This document shows, piece by piece, positions 34,901-43,039 of a stretch of DNA of 64,000 nucleotides. The DNA lies in contig JAIBCB010000002.1 in the NCBI GenBank assembly GCA_019694355.1, forward strand, positions 620,001-684,000, in the 5' to 3' direction. Origin of the DNA: Pyrinomonadaceae bacterium (GTDB lineage Bacteria > Acidobacteriota > Blastocatellia > Pyrinomonadales > Pyrinomonadaceae). The position numbers were made by a program, and so were the translations under genes. Under the pieces are notes generated by a model. That model saw nothing but the letters and a program-made list of their open reading frames with translations. It had not been told where the DNA came from and made no database searches. How positions within the stretch are numbered: position 1 is the stretch's first letter; each line of letters opens with the position of its first letter.

Positions 34901-34934
34901 AAAAAAGCTGCCCGGAGCTTGTCCGGACAGCTTT
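34901..34934 (-). terminator. Intrinsic terminator of the BON-domain gene
   Basis: On the minus strand AAAGCTGTCCGGA pairs with TCCGGGCAGCTTT around a 5-nt loop, followed by more T. It lies 27 nt after the stop codon. Confidence 0.8.
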
Positions 34935-34961
34935 GGCTCGTATGCAGGAGAACTCCGGGCG

Positions 34962-35522
34962 TCAAACGCTTTCGGGTTTACCGACGCGAAGATCGTTCGT
35001 GACCTTAAAGACGCCGGGGACACCGCTTGCCAGGATGTAGATCGTGTCCTTCTGGCTTTTGTTGGCGACCCAGCCTTCAAGGCTCACTTTGCCGTTCTCG
35101 ACGATGATCCGCACCGACGGATTCGGCTCCTGAAGTAGCCCGCCGATCACAGGCTGAGGCCCGAGCGTTCGGAGCATCTGGCGGCGGATGTGGTCATCGG
35201 CAGCATTGCTGTTGAGGTCCTGGATGTTGTTGACCACGTTCGTTACGCCGGCGATCTTGGCGACCGCTTTCTTCGCGACCGAAGATGTCCCAAGCGAGAG
35301 CACCTTGCCGGACAGAGTTACAGTGCCCGAATCGTTGAGGGCGAAAGCGATATGATCAAAAACACCGTAATTCGGCAGATTTTCGATCGTTCGCATGATC
35401 TTTTTCTCGAGCATCGCGGTCGAATTGGCCGGTGCTGTTGACTTGGTTTGAGCAAATGAGACGCTTGCAAATGCAAGAAGCGCCGCAATGGTTAGAAATA
35501 TAATTGATCTAGAAAGCTTCAT
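34962..35522 (-). CDS. Exported protein with two BON domains
   Basis: 186 residues from the ATG at 35522; AGGAGG lies eight bases upstream, and the in-frame GTG at 35531 overlaps that site. Signal peptide at 1-25 (IIFLTIAALLAFASVSFAQ). Two BON domains (about 40-108 and 118-183), each ending in a VSLEGWV or VTLSGKV strand with conserved Gly. BON proteins such as OsmY bind phospholipid and protect the periplasm under stress. It has its own terminator and seems monocistronic. Confidence 0.88.
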   Translation of the reverse strand: MKLSRSIIFLTIAALLAFASVSFAQTKSTAPANSTAMLEKKIMRTIENLPNYGVFDHIAFALNDSGTVTLSGKVLSLGTSSVAKKAVAKIAGVTNVVNNIQDLNSNAADDHIRRQMLRTLGPQPVIGGLLQEPNPSVRIIVENGKVSLEGWVANKSQKDTIYILASGVPGVFKVTNDLRVGKPESV

Positions 35523-35638
35523 GATTTTCACCTCCTCTCCTTCGAAGCGTTCAAGTGAAAGATCGGACGCTCAACGGGAAGTTCATCTATACGACGCTTC
35601 AGAAACGGAAAACGTGGCTTGCTCGTTAAAAATATTTT

Positions 35639-36085
35639 TTAGGCTGTTTGCCGGATCGCCTCAAATAGGACGATCCCGACGCTCGTGGCGAGGTTCAGGC
35701 TACGGACGTTGGGGTTCGCCATCGGGATCTTCAGGCTTGTTTCGGCGTTGGCATGGAGAATTTCTTCGGGAAGGCCGCGAGTTTCCGGCCCGAAAACAAG
35801 GCAGTCGCTTTCGCGAAATTCAAAATCGGTGTGATGGCGGACGGCCTTTGTCGAAAGATAGACAAAACGCGAATCCGGCAATGAGGCTTTCAGATCGTCA
35901 AGGTCTATGTGGCGATGGAGTTCGACAAATTGCCAATAGTCGAGGCCGGAACGTTTCAGGGTTCGATCGTCCATCCGAAAACCTGTTACGCCGACGATAT
36001 GAAGCGGTGAATTCGTTGCAGCACACAGCCTCGCGATATTGCCGGTGTTCGGCGGAATTTCTGGTTCGTAGAGAGCGACGTGCAT
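35639..36085 (-). CDS. trmL: tRNA (cytidine(34)-2'-O)-methyltransferase
   Basis: 148 residues from the ATG at 36085 (MHVALYEPEIPPNTGNIAR), the usual TrmL start; a GTG eight codons earlier is less likely. SPOUT-class enzyme that methylates the wobble ribose of tRNA-Leu. The knot motifs are present: GNIARLCAAT, DCLVFGPETRGLPEE and NVRSLNLATSVGIVLFEA. It has only the catalytic domain, as is normal for this short family. Neighbours are unrelated; ends 117 bp upstream of the BON gene on the same strand. Confidence 0.93.
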   Translation of the reverse strand: MHVALYEPEIPPNTGNIARLCAATNSPLHIVGVTGFRMDDRTLKRSGLDYWQFVELHRHIDLDDLKASLPDSRFVYLSTKAVRHHTDFEFRESDCLVFGPETRGLPEEILHANAETSLKIPMANPNVRSLNLATSVGIVLFEAIRQTA

Positions 36086-36272
36086 TGTGTTCGAATCAGA
36101 TGTTACCAAAGAAGATCGACGGCAGGCGTCGCAAAAACATCGTTAACCTGCATCTTTTTTGGTTCCGGCTTCATCAATATGTCGAGGAACGGCGTCCGCG
36201 GAGACGTTTCTCGAATAAGAAACAGCTCGGTATTGTGCTACAATCCGCATTCGGAATTTAATCAGGGGTATT

Positions 36273-37121
36273 TTGTCTCATCGAATGAGAATTAGGATCT
36301 TACTTTTACTGCTAGTAATTTTGTCCGTCTTCACGGTTGGCGCTTTTGGTCAGGACGCTCAGGCAAGTCCAAGCCCGACGCCTGCCGAAAATGAACCCCC
36401 GAAACCGGCCGCAACGCCGGACCTAAAGGCGATCTCCAATAAACCTGTAACTGCCGAACAGGTAGCTGAAACCGTCGTTTTTATCTATAGCTTGGGCAGC
36501 GGACGAGCGAGGCTTGACCAGATCCGCAAGACGACGATCGAAAGCGGCTTTACAAAACATACCGGCACTGACGGAAGGGTTCAGCAGGGGAATTACGAGA
36601 CCTCGATCATTCGCGGAACCGACCTTGCGACCGAGAAGATCCGTATGGACCGGAATTTCGCGGACGCTCGATATTCCTTGATCTGGGCCGACGGCAAGAC
36701 CACGGGCGTTTACAACACGACCTTCTTTACGCCGGATGATACGGTCGTGAGAGGCTTTGAGGACGGCATCACACGCGGCCTCGAAGGCCTTCTCAGATAC
36801 AAGGAGAATGGCTCGACGGTGGAACTTGCAGGCCGCGAGAAAGACCTTGGCGTCGAATTCTTTATGCTGGATGTTACTGACAAGGCAGGCCGAAAAACGC
36901 GTTATTACATTTCGGTAAAATCCTTTCAGGTTAAGATGCTCACGTACGAACACGATGGCGTTAAGTACAAGCGGAAGTTCTACGATTACAACTACGTTCA
37001 GGGGACGCTCGTTCCATCACATTCCGTGCTTTACGCCGACGGCAAGGTGATCGAGGACACGCAGATCAAGTCGATATCCTTTGGGCAGCAGGTGAATCCC
37101 GAACTCTTCCGAACCAATTAG
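36273..37121 (+). CDS. Exported protein of unknown function
   Basis: 282 residues if it starts at the TTG at 36273, which has AGGGG just before it; an ATG at 36285 gives 278 residues. An extended -10 (TGCTACAAT, 36236-36244) lies about 30 bp upstream. Signal peptide (ILLLLLVILSVFTVGAFG), then a Pro-rich linker (about 30-55), then a beta-rich domain with RARLDQIRKTTIESGF and FFMLDVTDKAGRKTRYYIS, resembling LolA-like or outer-membrane lipoprotein carrier folds where a two-sided sheet scores property changes. That resemblance is weak. Followed by another exported protein on the same strand. Confidence 0.72.
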   Translation: MSHRMRIRILLLLLVILSVFTVGAFGQDAQASPSPTPAENEPPKPAATPDLKAISNKPVTAEQVAETVVFIYSLGSGRARLDQIRKTTIESGFTKHTGTDGRVQQGNYETSIIRGTDLATEKIRMDRNFADARYSLIWADGKTTGVYNTTFFTPDDTVVRGFEDGITRGLEGLLRYKENGSTVELAGREKDLGVEFFMLDVTDKAGRKTRYYISVKSFQVKMLTYEHDGVKYKRKFYDYNYVQGTLVPSHSVLYADGKVIEDTQIKSISFGQQVNPELFRTN

Positions 37122-37210
37122 CCGCACTTTTGCAACCTTTGGTTCAATTCCTCGTGCAGTCTTCCAATTGGCGATCGGTCACCTGATCGCTTTCAAAAAA
37201 TGGAGGAACT

Positions 37211-37789
37211 ATGAACTTTAGGACATCCCTGATCCGATCTCTCGCGGTTTGCTTTGCAGCGATCTTGTTTGCCGTTGGCATATTTGGACAGCAGCCGACA
37301 AACCAACCCGGCCAGAGCTTTGACTTCATTCTGCATTTGGTCGAAGGCGGGCAAAATTCCACCATCAAGGCAGGCCTTCCGTCCGGCTGGGACGGTATCG
37401 AGAAGGACCTGCGTTCGACCTTTAACCTAAAAGGATTCTCGAACATTGGGACATTTGTGACGCGCGGGGCGACTGAAGGCGCCATCAGCAATGAGGGTAG
37501 TTGGAATAGCCCAGGCGTTAACGGCCGCACAATGACGATCATTCGTTACAGCATCACGGGAATCAGCCAGGCTGGTGGGAAGATAGTTGCCCGAACGGCC
37601 AACTTTGATCTCCGCGTCCCGCCCGTCGTGAATGTGCAGGAGCCGGCTAAGTCCCGCGATGACCAAACCGTCAAGCTGTTTATTTCTAATCTGGCATTCG
37701 AGCCGAATATGCCTATCGTTCTCGGTTCGTTCTGTCTTGCGGGTATCGACGGGCCGATCTTCGCCGTTCTGACGGCCGTCCCTAAATAA
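37211..37789 (+). CDS. Exported protein of unknown function
   Basis: 192 residues with GGAGG five bases before the ATG. Signal peptide at 1-26 (LAVCFAAILFAVGIFGQ). The mature part is rich in Gly, Thr and beta-prone residues (TMTIIRYSITGISQAGG) and ends with a hydrophobic stretch (LGSFCLAGIDGPIFAVLTAV). I recognise no family. A strong terminator follows at 37818, so this is a single-gene unit or the end of one. Confidence 0.75.
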   Translation: MNFRTSLIRSLAVCFAAILFAVGIFGQQPTNQPGQSFDFILHLVEGGQNSTIKAGLPSGWDGIEKDLRSTFNLKGFSNIGTFVTRGATEGAISNEGSWNSPGVNGRTMTIIRYSITGISQAGGKIVARTANFDLRVPPVVNVQEPAKSRDDQTVKLFISNLAFEPNMPIVLGSFCLAGIDGPIFAVLTAVPK

Positions 37790-37817
37790 ACCGTCGTTGG
37801 CGGCAAAGACTTTCGCA

Positions 37818-37867
37818 ACAAAGCGGCCCTGCAGGCGTGAGTTCTTTTGAGCAGGCCGCTTTTGTTC
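37818..37867 (+). terminator. Intrinsic terminator between the exported protein and the sigma factor
   Basis: ACAAAGCGGCCCTGC (37818-37832) pairs with GCAGGCCGCTTTTGT (37851-37865) with one bulge, 18-nt loop, and T-rich 3' arm. Confidence 0.75.
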
Positions 37868-37949
37868 GAGCGGCAGATGGCTTAAATTGTATGGATGCAT
37901 GGCACACGACGCGTTTCATTTCCCGACGAAGGAGGGCTTTACCTTCCGG

Positions 37950-38534
37950 ATGCCTGAGGAAAAACGCTCTGACCACGAACTCATCGAAGCCACAAAGAAT
38001 GGCGATGAATCTGCGTTCACCGAGATCGTCACGCGGTATAAAAGCCCGCTTACGAACTATCTTTACCGCTTCCTTAACGACTATGAGGAAGCGGTGGATC
38101 TTGCTCAGGAAACTTTCGTTCGCGTGTATTTTGCGATCGATCGGTATCATACGCAGTTCGCCTTTTCGACATATATCTATCGGATCGCAACCAACCTTGC
38201 GATCAGCGAGATAAGGCGGCGAAAACGCCGGCGGCTGTTCTCGATCTCCGGCCTGCTTGGCGGCGAAAAGGATGATGGGACCGAGTTTGAAATTCCGGAT
38301 GACCGAGCTCTTCCGGAGAACGAACTTCTTGATAATGAGAGAGACACGCAGATCGCCCGAGCGATCGCGGCCCTGCCCGAAAAGTATCGGATCCCGATAA
38401 TTCTTCGTGATATTCAGGGGCGAAGTTACGAAGAGGTTTCGGCGGTTATGGATCTTGGGTTAGGGACGACAAAGTCGCGTATCAGCCGCGGTAGAGCCCT
38501 TTTGAAAGAGAAGTTGCAGGAGTACTTGCGGTAG
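37950..38534 (+). CDS. ECF-type RNA polymerase sigma factor
   Basis: 194 residues from the ATG at 37950 (MPEEKRSDHELI); GGAGG lies 14 bases before it, rather far, and an in-frame ATG at 37899 would add 17 residues. Sigma region 2 (about 20-90) includes AVDLAQETFVRVY and YIYRIATNLAISEIRRRKRR; region 4 (about 130-190) includes LPEKYRIPIILRDIQGRSYE and GTTKSRISRGRALLKEKL. No region 3, so an ECF member. The membrane PDZ protein encoded five bases downstream is its likely anti-sigma partner. Confidence 0.9.
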   Translation: MPEEKRSDHELIEATKNGDESAFTEIVTRYKSPLTNYLYRFLNDYEEAVDLAQETFVRVYFAIDRYHTQFAFSTYIYRIATNLAISEIRRRKRRRLFSISGLLGGEKDDGTEFEIPDDRALPENELLDNERDTQIARAIAALPEKYRIPIILRDIQGRSYEEVSAVMDLGLGTTKSRISRGRALLKEKLQEYLR

Positions 38535-38539
38535 AAGCA

Positions 38540-39337
38540 ATGGTTAACATGCCCGAAGAAAAAGACATTGAGTTTGCAGATGCCGAGCTTACAAATTTGC
38601 TCGCATCCATACCGAAGGTTTCCGCGCCGAATGATTTTGAGTTTCGCGTTTCCGCTCGGATCGCTTCGACACGAACTGCGGCCAGGCCGCGTGGTTTGTT
38701 CGGTGCATTGCGAATTGCCGTTCCTGCCGCGGCCCTTTTAGCGGTAACGGCGACCGCTCTGATGCTGAATCCATATTGGTCAGAGACCGCGACCGTTTCG
38801 GAGCCGACCGAGATAGCTGTCGCGAAGAAGCCGGTGGAGGCTCCGGCCGCAGTTCCGGGAAGAGAGATCGAGATGCCTCCAACGACCTTTGCATCGAACG
38901 GCCCTTCGATCCAACCCGAGAGGCGTATGACGGCCGATGAATCGCTGACCTCGGTGTCTCGCGGTCCTTCAAATGACGAGGCGGGAACGTCTTTCGTCGA
39001 ATCAGGCACTCAGGGCGAAAAGATCTATCCGCGCGGAATCAACCCAAATGTCGATTCTCGGCCGGTGTCTCCGAATGAGACACGAACCGGCATTTCGATC
39101 AGGGATATTCTTGGCCAACTCGGCGTTTCGTTCAGCCCGACGGTAAACGGTTTACGTGTTGACAGTGTCTCGACGAACAGTGTTGCGGCTCGTTCCGGGT
39201 TGATCACCGGTGACGTGATCGAGTCACTTAACGGCCAACGCGTTTCTGCCGAAACCGTGCTTTTTGGCACGTTTGCTGCGAAGCGAATTCTAGTTCGCCG
39301 TGACGGAAAGGCTGTCGATATCAGTTTAGGAAGATAG
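38540..39337 (+). CDS. Single-pass membrane protein with C-terminal PDZ domain, probable anti-sigma factor
   Basis: 265 residues. The cytoplasmic N-terminus (1-55) could bind the adjacent sigma factor; a membrane helix follows (IAVPAAALLAVTATALML, about 57-75), then a disordered Pro/Ser/Thr-rich periplasmic linker (80-180) and a PDZ domain (about 185-265: GVSFSPTVNGLRV, GLITGDVIESLNGQRV). Anti-sigma proteins with an outside PDZ module are unusual; PDZ domains normally belong to the protease that degrades the anti-sigma factor. Ends in a 12-bp overlap with the convergent membrane-protein gene. Confidence 0.75.
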   Translation: MVNMPEEKDIEFADAELTNLLASIPKVSAPNDFEFRVSARIASTRTAARPRGLFGALRIAVPAAALLAVTATALMLNPYWSETATVSEPTEIAVAKKPVEAPAAVPGREIEMPPTTFASNGPSIQPERRMTADESLTSVSRGPSNDEAGTSFVESGTQGEKIYPRGINPNVDSRPVSPNETRTGISIRDILGQLGVSFSPTVNGLRVDSVSTNSVAARSGLITGDVIESLNGQRVSAETVLFGTFAAKRILVRRDGKAVDISLGR

Positions 39338-40063
39338 GTCTCCCTTTCGAGCGGCTTTTGGCGTTAGGAACAGGCCGAAAAGGAATAGCAAGATCGTAAA
39401 GAACTGAAGATAACCGGTCGCGGGCGAGTAGACCGGAAGATCAAGGAACCACGTTGCGGCTTCTTTTCCGGGGTTTTCGATAATTCGCTGCAGCCAACTC
39501 GTCTCATTCTTAACAGCTAAATTCGCAAGAACGAGATACTTCGTAACAAAGGCGATCGCAAACAATCCCGCGAGGCTTCTAAGGAGTTTCTTCTGATCGA
39601 AATCAGCGAAAATATCATTCCAAAGCGTCCAAATGAAAAGCGCCGTAACGATCCAACTTGCGAGGCCCTGTTCGGGCAGCAAAAGATTGTAAACCTGCAC
39701 GCTGGCAGCGAACAATAAGAATACGACTCCTGCGTTCGCTGCGTTTTCAAGAATCGGGCTTGCCTCGTTGAACCATCGGTCGAATTCGATCAAGCGGGCA
39801 CGAAATATCAGAAAGACCGTTACCGCACCAAAGATCAGGCACATCAATGGCGGCGGCAGGAAAAGGAACGAGTGATCGGTCGCAGAAAAGCGCATACCGC
39901 CAAAGAGCGTTACCAGAAGAAAGATCAGCGGCAGGATCAGATAGACGCGAATTGCGTAGCGAAGTTCCGTTTCGCTCATACGCTCCTTAAGCATCACGGC
40001 TTCGATCCGTCGGCTATCGCCTTCGGCAAGTTCGGTCGATCTTTCTGCTTCCTTCTCTGTCAT
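39326..40063 (-). CDS. Polytopic membrane protein of unknown function
   Basis: 245 residues. A charged N-terminus of about 40 residues is followed by six hydrophobic segments (for example VYLILPLIFLLVTLFGG, LMCLIFGAVTVFLIF, GVVFLLFAASVQVYNLLL, FFTILLFLFGLFLT). No recognised motif. Its ATG overlaps the stop of the upstream TPR-like protein by four bases (ATGA), so the two are translationally coupled and may act together. Convergent with the PDZ gene. Confidence 0.78.
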   Translation of the reverse strand: MTEKEAERSTELAEGDSRRIEAVMLKERMSETELRYAIRVYLILPLIFLLVTLFGGMRFSATDHSFLFLPPPLMCLIFGAVTVFLIFRARLIEFDRWFNEASPILENAANAGVVFLLFAASVQVYNLLLPEQGLASWIVTALFIWTLWNDIFADFDQKKLLRSLAGLFAIAFVTKYLVLANLAVKNETSWLQRIIENPGKEAATWFLDLPVYSPATGYLQFFTILLFLFGLFLTPKAARKGDLSS

Positions 40064-40554
40064 TTTCTCTCGCGCGTAAGTTTCAGCGGGTTAAAGTCCG
40101 ACACTGTGATCTTCAGGCCGTCCTCAAGTTCAGCCTTGAGCTCGATCGGCGTTCTCATAACGAGCTCGGCATCCGTCGAGCGATAGTTCGGGTCGAGCTT
40201 AATGACTTGCTCGGTTGCGGCAAGGCCCTTTGTGAAAAGGTCGTTGTCGTTCGAGACGCGTCCCCAGCCCTGTCGATAAAAGCTGTATGCGATGTAGAAC
40301 TGTACGGCTGCGTCACGTTTCTCGGGGTCCGAGCGATCAAATGCGGCGCGTGCTGTCTCGAACTCATCGCGTCGAAACGCGGCAATGCCGTTCTCGAACT
40401 CTTTCTTGTCTATAGTGTATGTTCCGATAGCAACGCTGCTCTTTGCAGCGATCTCTGTGAGGTTCTTCGGCTGAGTTGAGTAGATGAAAACGATCAGCGT
40501 CAAGCCGACCGCGGCGATCAAAAGGCTTGCGATGTGGATATATGGCGGCCGCAC
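40060..40554 (-). CDS. Membrane-anchored TPR-like protein
   Basis: 164 residues starting at a GTG (40554); GAGGAG lies 13 bases upstream. N-terminal anchor IASLLIAAVGLTLIVFIYS, then a region with tetratricopeptide character (FENGIAAFRRDEFETARAAF, AVQFYIAYSFYRQGWG, ATEQVIKLDPNYRS; about residues 50-130). The domain faces the periplasm if the anchor is a simple signal anchor. Coupled by a four-base overlap to the membrane protein downstream; function unknown. Confidence 0.72.
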   Translation of the reverse strand: MRPPYIHIASLLIAAVGLTLIVFIYSTQPKNLTEIAAKSSVAIGTYTIDKKEFENGIAAFRRDEFETARAAFDRSDPEKRDAAVQFYIAYSFYRQGWGRVSNDNDLFTKGLAATEQVIKLDPNYRSTDAELVMRTPIELKAELEDGLKITVSDFNPLKLTRERK

Positions 40555-40612
40555 TTGTTGTATAATCTCCTCGAATAAATACTAACATTACATTTCCTAC
40601 GGACTCTTACTT

Positions 40613-42286
40613 ATGAAGAATCTTCTTGTCCTGCTTACCCTCGTTCTTTTCGTTTCACCATCACTTGTCGTTTCTCAAACGATTTCCGCCGACCTTGTCA
40701 TCAAGAACGGAAACATCCGAACGATGGACGATCAGCGAACGGTCGTGAGGGCAGTTGCAGTTCTTAACGGCAGGATCATTGCTCTTGGGAGTGATGAAGA
40801 GGTCGGAAAGCTGATCGGTTCAAAGACCCGCGTGATCGATGCCGGCGGAAAGACGATCATTCCGGGGTTCAACGACGCACATCTGCATTTCGTGCCGGGC
40901 GGTCAGCAGCTTTCGCTCGTCGATCTGCGCTCGTCGCAGTCGCCCGAAGAATTTGCACAGCGGATAAAGGATTATGCTGCCAAGCTAAAGGAAGGTGAAT
41001 GGGTCACCGGCGGCCGATGGGATCATGAGAATTGGAAGCCTGCGAATCTTCCGACCAAAGAGTTGATCGACCGAGTTGCCCCAAAGAATCCGGTATTCGT
41101 AAACCGGCTCGATGGTCACATGGCTGTTGCGAACAGCCTTGCGCTGAAGCTCGCCGGTGTTACGAAAGACACGAAAGATGTTCCAGGCGGCGTGATCGTT
41201 AGAGATTCTAACGGCGAACCGACCGGCGTGCTAAAGGATGCGGCAATGGATCTGGTCTCCCGTGTGATCCCGGACCAAACATTTTCCCAACGCCTTGCTT
41301 CGGCCGAGGCGGCAACGAACTATGCGGCGAGCCTCGGCGTGACGAGCGCTCAGGATATGCAGGCCAACCAGAATCTTGCCGTTTACGAGACACTTCTTCA
41401 GCAGGGAAAGCTAAAGACGCGGCTCTATGCCGGGGCAGAACTAAGCGACTGGAAGTCCCGTGCGCATGTTGGAATCCGTCACGCTTTCGGCGGCCCGATG
41501 CTGCGAACCGGAACCTTGAAGGGCTATGGTGACGGAAGCTTGGGGTCATCGACGGCTTGGTTCTTTGAGCCGTATTCCGATACGCCATCGACCAGCGGCG
41601 TCCCGAGCGCAGAAATGCCGCAGCTCTACGAACACATTTCGGCAGCCGACAAGAACGGACTTCAGGTGATGATCCATGCTATTGGTGATAAGACCAACGC
41701 CACCGTCCTCGATATCTATGAGCGTGTGGAGAAAGAAGATGGGCCGTCAGACCGGCGTTTCCGTATCGAGCACGCCCAGCATCTGCGAGTGAGTGATATT
41801 CCGCGTTTTGCAAAACTTGGCGTTATCGCCTCGATGCAGCCCGTCCATTTGACCGACGACGGACGCTGGGCAGAAAAGCGCCTTGGTAAGGAGCGTCTAA
41901 AGGGCACTTACGCTTTCAAGTCTTTGCTTGCGAGCGGTGCACACGTCGCTTTTGGCACGGATTGGTCAGTTGCTCCGCTCAATCCGCTGTTCGGAATATA
42001 CGCTGCCGTTACGCGACGAACGACCGATGATAAGAACCCTGACGGCTGGCTGCCGGACGAGAAGATCTCGGTCGATGCTGCGGTTCGATGCTATACGCTT
42101 GGCTCGGCGTATGCTGAATTTCAAGAGACCGAAAAGGGCACTCTCGAGGTCGGCAAGCTCGCGGATATGGTGATCCTTTCCGAGGATATTTTTACTATCG
42201 ACCCGAACACGATCGCAAACGTAAAAGTCTTGAAGACGATAGTCGGAGGAAAGGTCGTTTTCGATTCAGCTTCGGCCGCAAAATAG
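40613..42286 (+). CDS. Exported amidohydrolase of the YtcJ type
   Basis: 557 residues with signal peptide at 1-22 (LLTLVLFVSPSLVVSQT). Metal-dependent hydrolase: ADLVIKNGNIRTMD opens the beta sandwich, the first metal site is NDAHLHFVPGG, later histidines lie in MIHAIGDKTN and IEHAQHLRV, and FGTDWSVAPLNP supplies the catalytic aspartate. The closest group is YtcJ-like amidohydrolase 3 enzymes, whose substrates are mostly unknown amides or imides. TATAAT at 40561-40566 could be its -10. Divergent from the TPR-like gene, followed by the DUF4920 gene on the same strand. Confidence 0.9.
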   Translation: MKNLLVLLTLVLFVSPSLVVSQTISADLVIKNGNIRTMDDQRTVVRAVAVLNGRIIALGSDEEVGKLIGSKTRVIDAGGKTIIPGFNDAHLHFVPGGQQLSLVDLRSSQSPEEFAQRIKDYAAKLKEGEWVTGGRWDHENWKPANLPTKELIDRVAPKNPVFVNRLDGHMAVANSLALKLAGVTKDTKDVPGGVIVRDSNGEPTGVLKDAAMDLVSRVIPDQTFSQRLASAEAATNYAASLGVTSAQDMQANQNLAVYETLLQQGKLKTRLYAGAELSDWKSRAHVGIRHAFGGPMLRTGTLKGYGDGSLGSSTAWFFEPYSDTPSTSGVPSAEMPQLYEHISAADKNGLQVMIHAIGDKTNATVLDIYERVEKEDGPSDRRFRIEHAQHLRVSDIPRFAKLGVIASMQPVHLTDDGRWAEKRLGKERLKGTYAFKSLLASGAHVAFGTDWSVAPLNPLFGIYAAVTRRTTDDKNPDGWLPDEKISVDAAVRCYTLGSAYAEFQETEKGTLEVGKLADMVILSEDIFTIDPNTIANVKVLKTIVGGKVVFDSASAAK

Positions 42287-42319
42287 GATAGAATTTCCAT
42301 TTGCAGGCAAATTAAATAT

Positions 42320-42859
42320 ATGAAATTCAAAAGTCTCATTATTCTCGCAGGTTTGATTCTTGCTATCTCTGCAACAGCGTTCGGCCAGGAAAAGGGAATG
42401 GAAGGAATGGAAGGCGGCAAGAAGCCGACCGAGGCCGACAAGACGGCGGCCATTCCGACCGATGGCTGGCTCAAGCGTGGTGATGCTATTGGCAAGTCAA
42501 AGAAGGTCTCGCTCTCCAAGGCACTCGCGTCGCCCGAAAAGTTTGCCGGTAAGAAGGTGATCATCGAGGGCGTCGTCGTCCGCTCGTGCAAAATGGAAGG
42601 CTGCTGGGCCGAGGTCGCTGAAAAGCAGGGCGAAAAGAGCGTCCGCGTGAAGATGAAGGGCCACGCGTTCTTCATTCCGCTTCAATCGGCCGGTGCGACG
42701 GCTCGCGTCGAAGGTGAATTCCAGGTCAAAACACTCTCAAAGGCCGAGGTCGATCATATGATCGAGGAAGATGGAGCCAAGTTTGACAACCGCAACACCG
42801 ACGGGTCGGTCACTGAAGTTTCATTCGAGGCTACAGGCATCGAACTTAAACGCAGCTAG
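42320..42859 (+). CDS. Exported DUF4920-domain protein
   Basis: 179 residues. Signal peptide at 1-22 (IILAGLILAISATAFGQ), a short Gly/Met/Lys linker, then an OB-like DUF4920 domain with its conserved cysteine pair and aromatic in RSCKMEGCWAEV (about residues 94-105) and the following VKMKGHAFFIP. The two cysteines may bind metal or form a disulfide. The family has no assigned role. Its transcript ends at the strong hairpin at 42884. Confidence 0.85.
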   Translation: MKFKSLIILAGLILAISATAFGQEKGMEGMEGGKKPTEADKTAAIPTDGWLKRGDAIGKSKKVSLSKALASPEKFAGKKVIIEGVVVRSCKMEGCWAEVAEKQGEKSVRVKMKGHAFFIPLQSAGATARVEGEFQVKTLSKAEVDHMIEEDGAKFDNRNTDGSVTEVSFEATGIELKRS

Positions 42860-42883
42860 ACGCGAAAAAAGGAATAGGTGATA

Positions 42884-42927
42884 GGTCAAAAGTGAAGGTC
42901 GGCGGACCTTCGCTTTTGGCCTTTCGT
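42884..42927 (+). terminator. Strong intrinsic terminator after the DUF4920 gene
   Basis: GGTCAAAAGTGAAGGTC (42884-42900) pairs over 17 bp (two G-U pairs) with GACCTTCGCTTTTGGCC (42905-42921), 4-nt loop, then TTTCGTT. The preceding words AATAGGTGATAGGTC give it the look of the quasi-palindromic spacers elsewhere in the window. Confidence 0.8.
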
Positions 42928-43039
42928 TATGAGGTTGCGAGCGGCTCAAGTGGACTTGCGTCCGCGGTTCTGTAAGAATTGCAACAAATCCCAAACTCAA
43001 CCGCATGGAAGTTTTGAACAGCGGTTTTTTGACCAAAGA

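Noticed and set aside
31473..34961. Insertion sequence or integrase in the accessory patch
   Set aside because: No transposase or integrase frame on either strand; only short non-coding repeats.
35488..36261. 257-codon plus-strand frame
   Set aside because: It lies antisense to trmL, which has all SPOUT motifs; no start signal.
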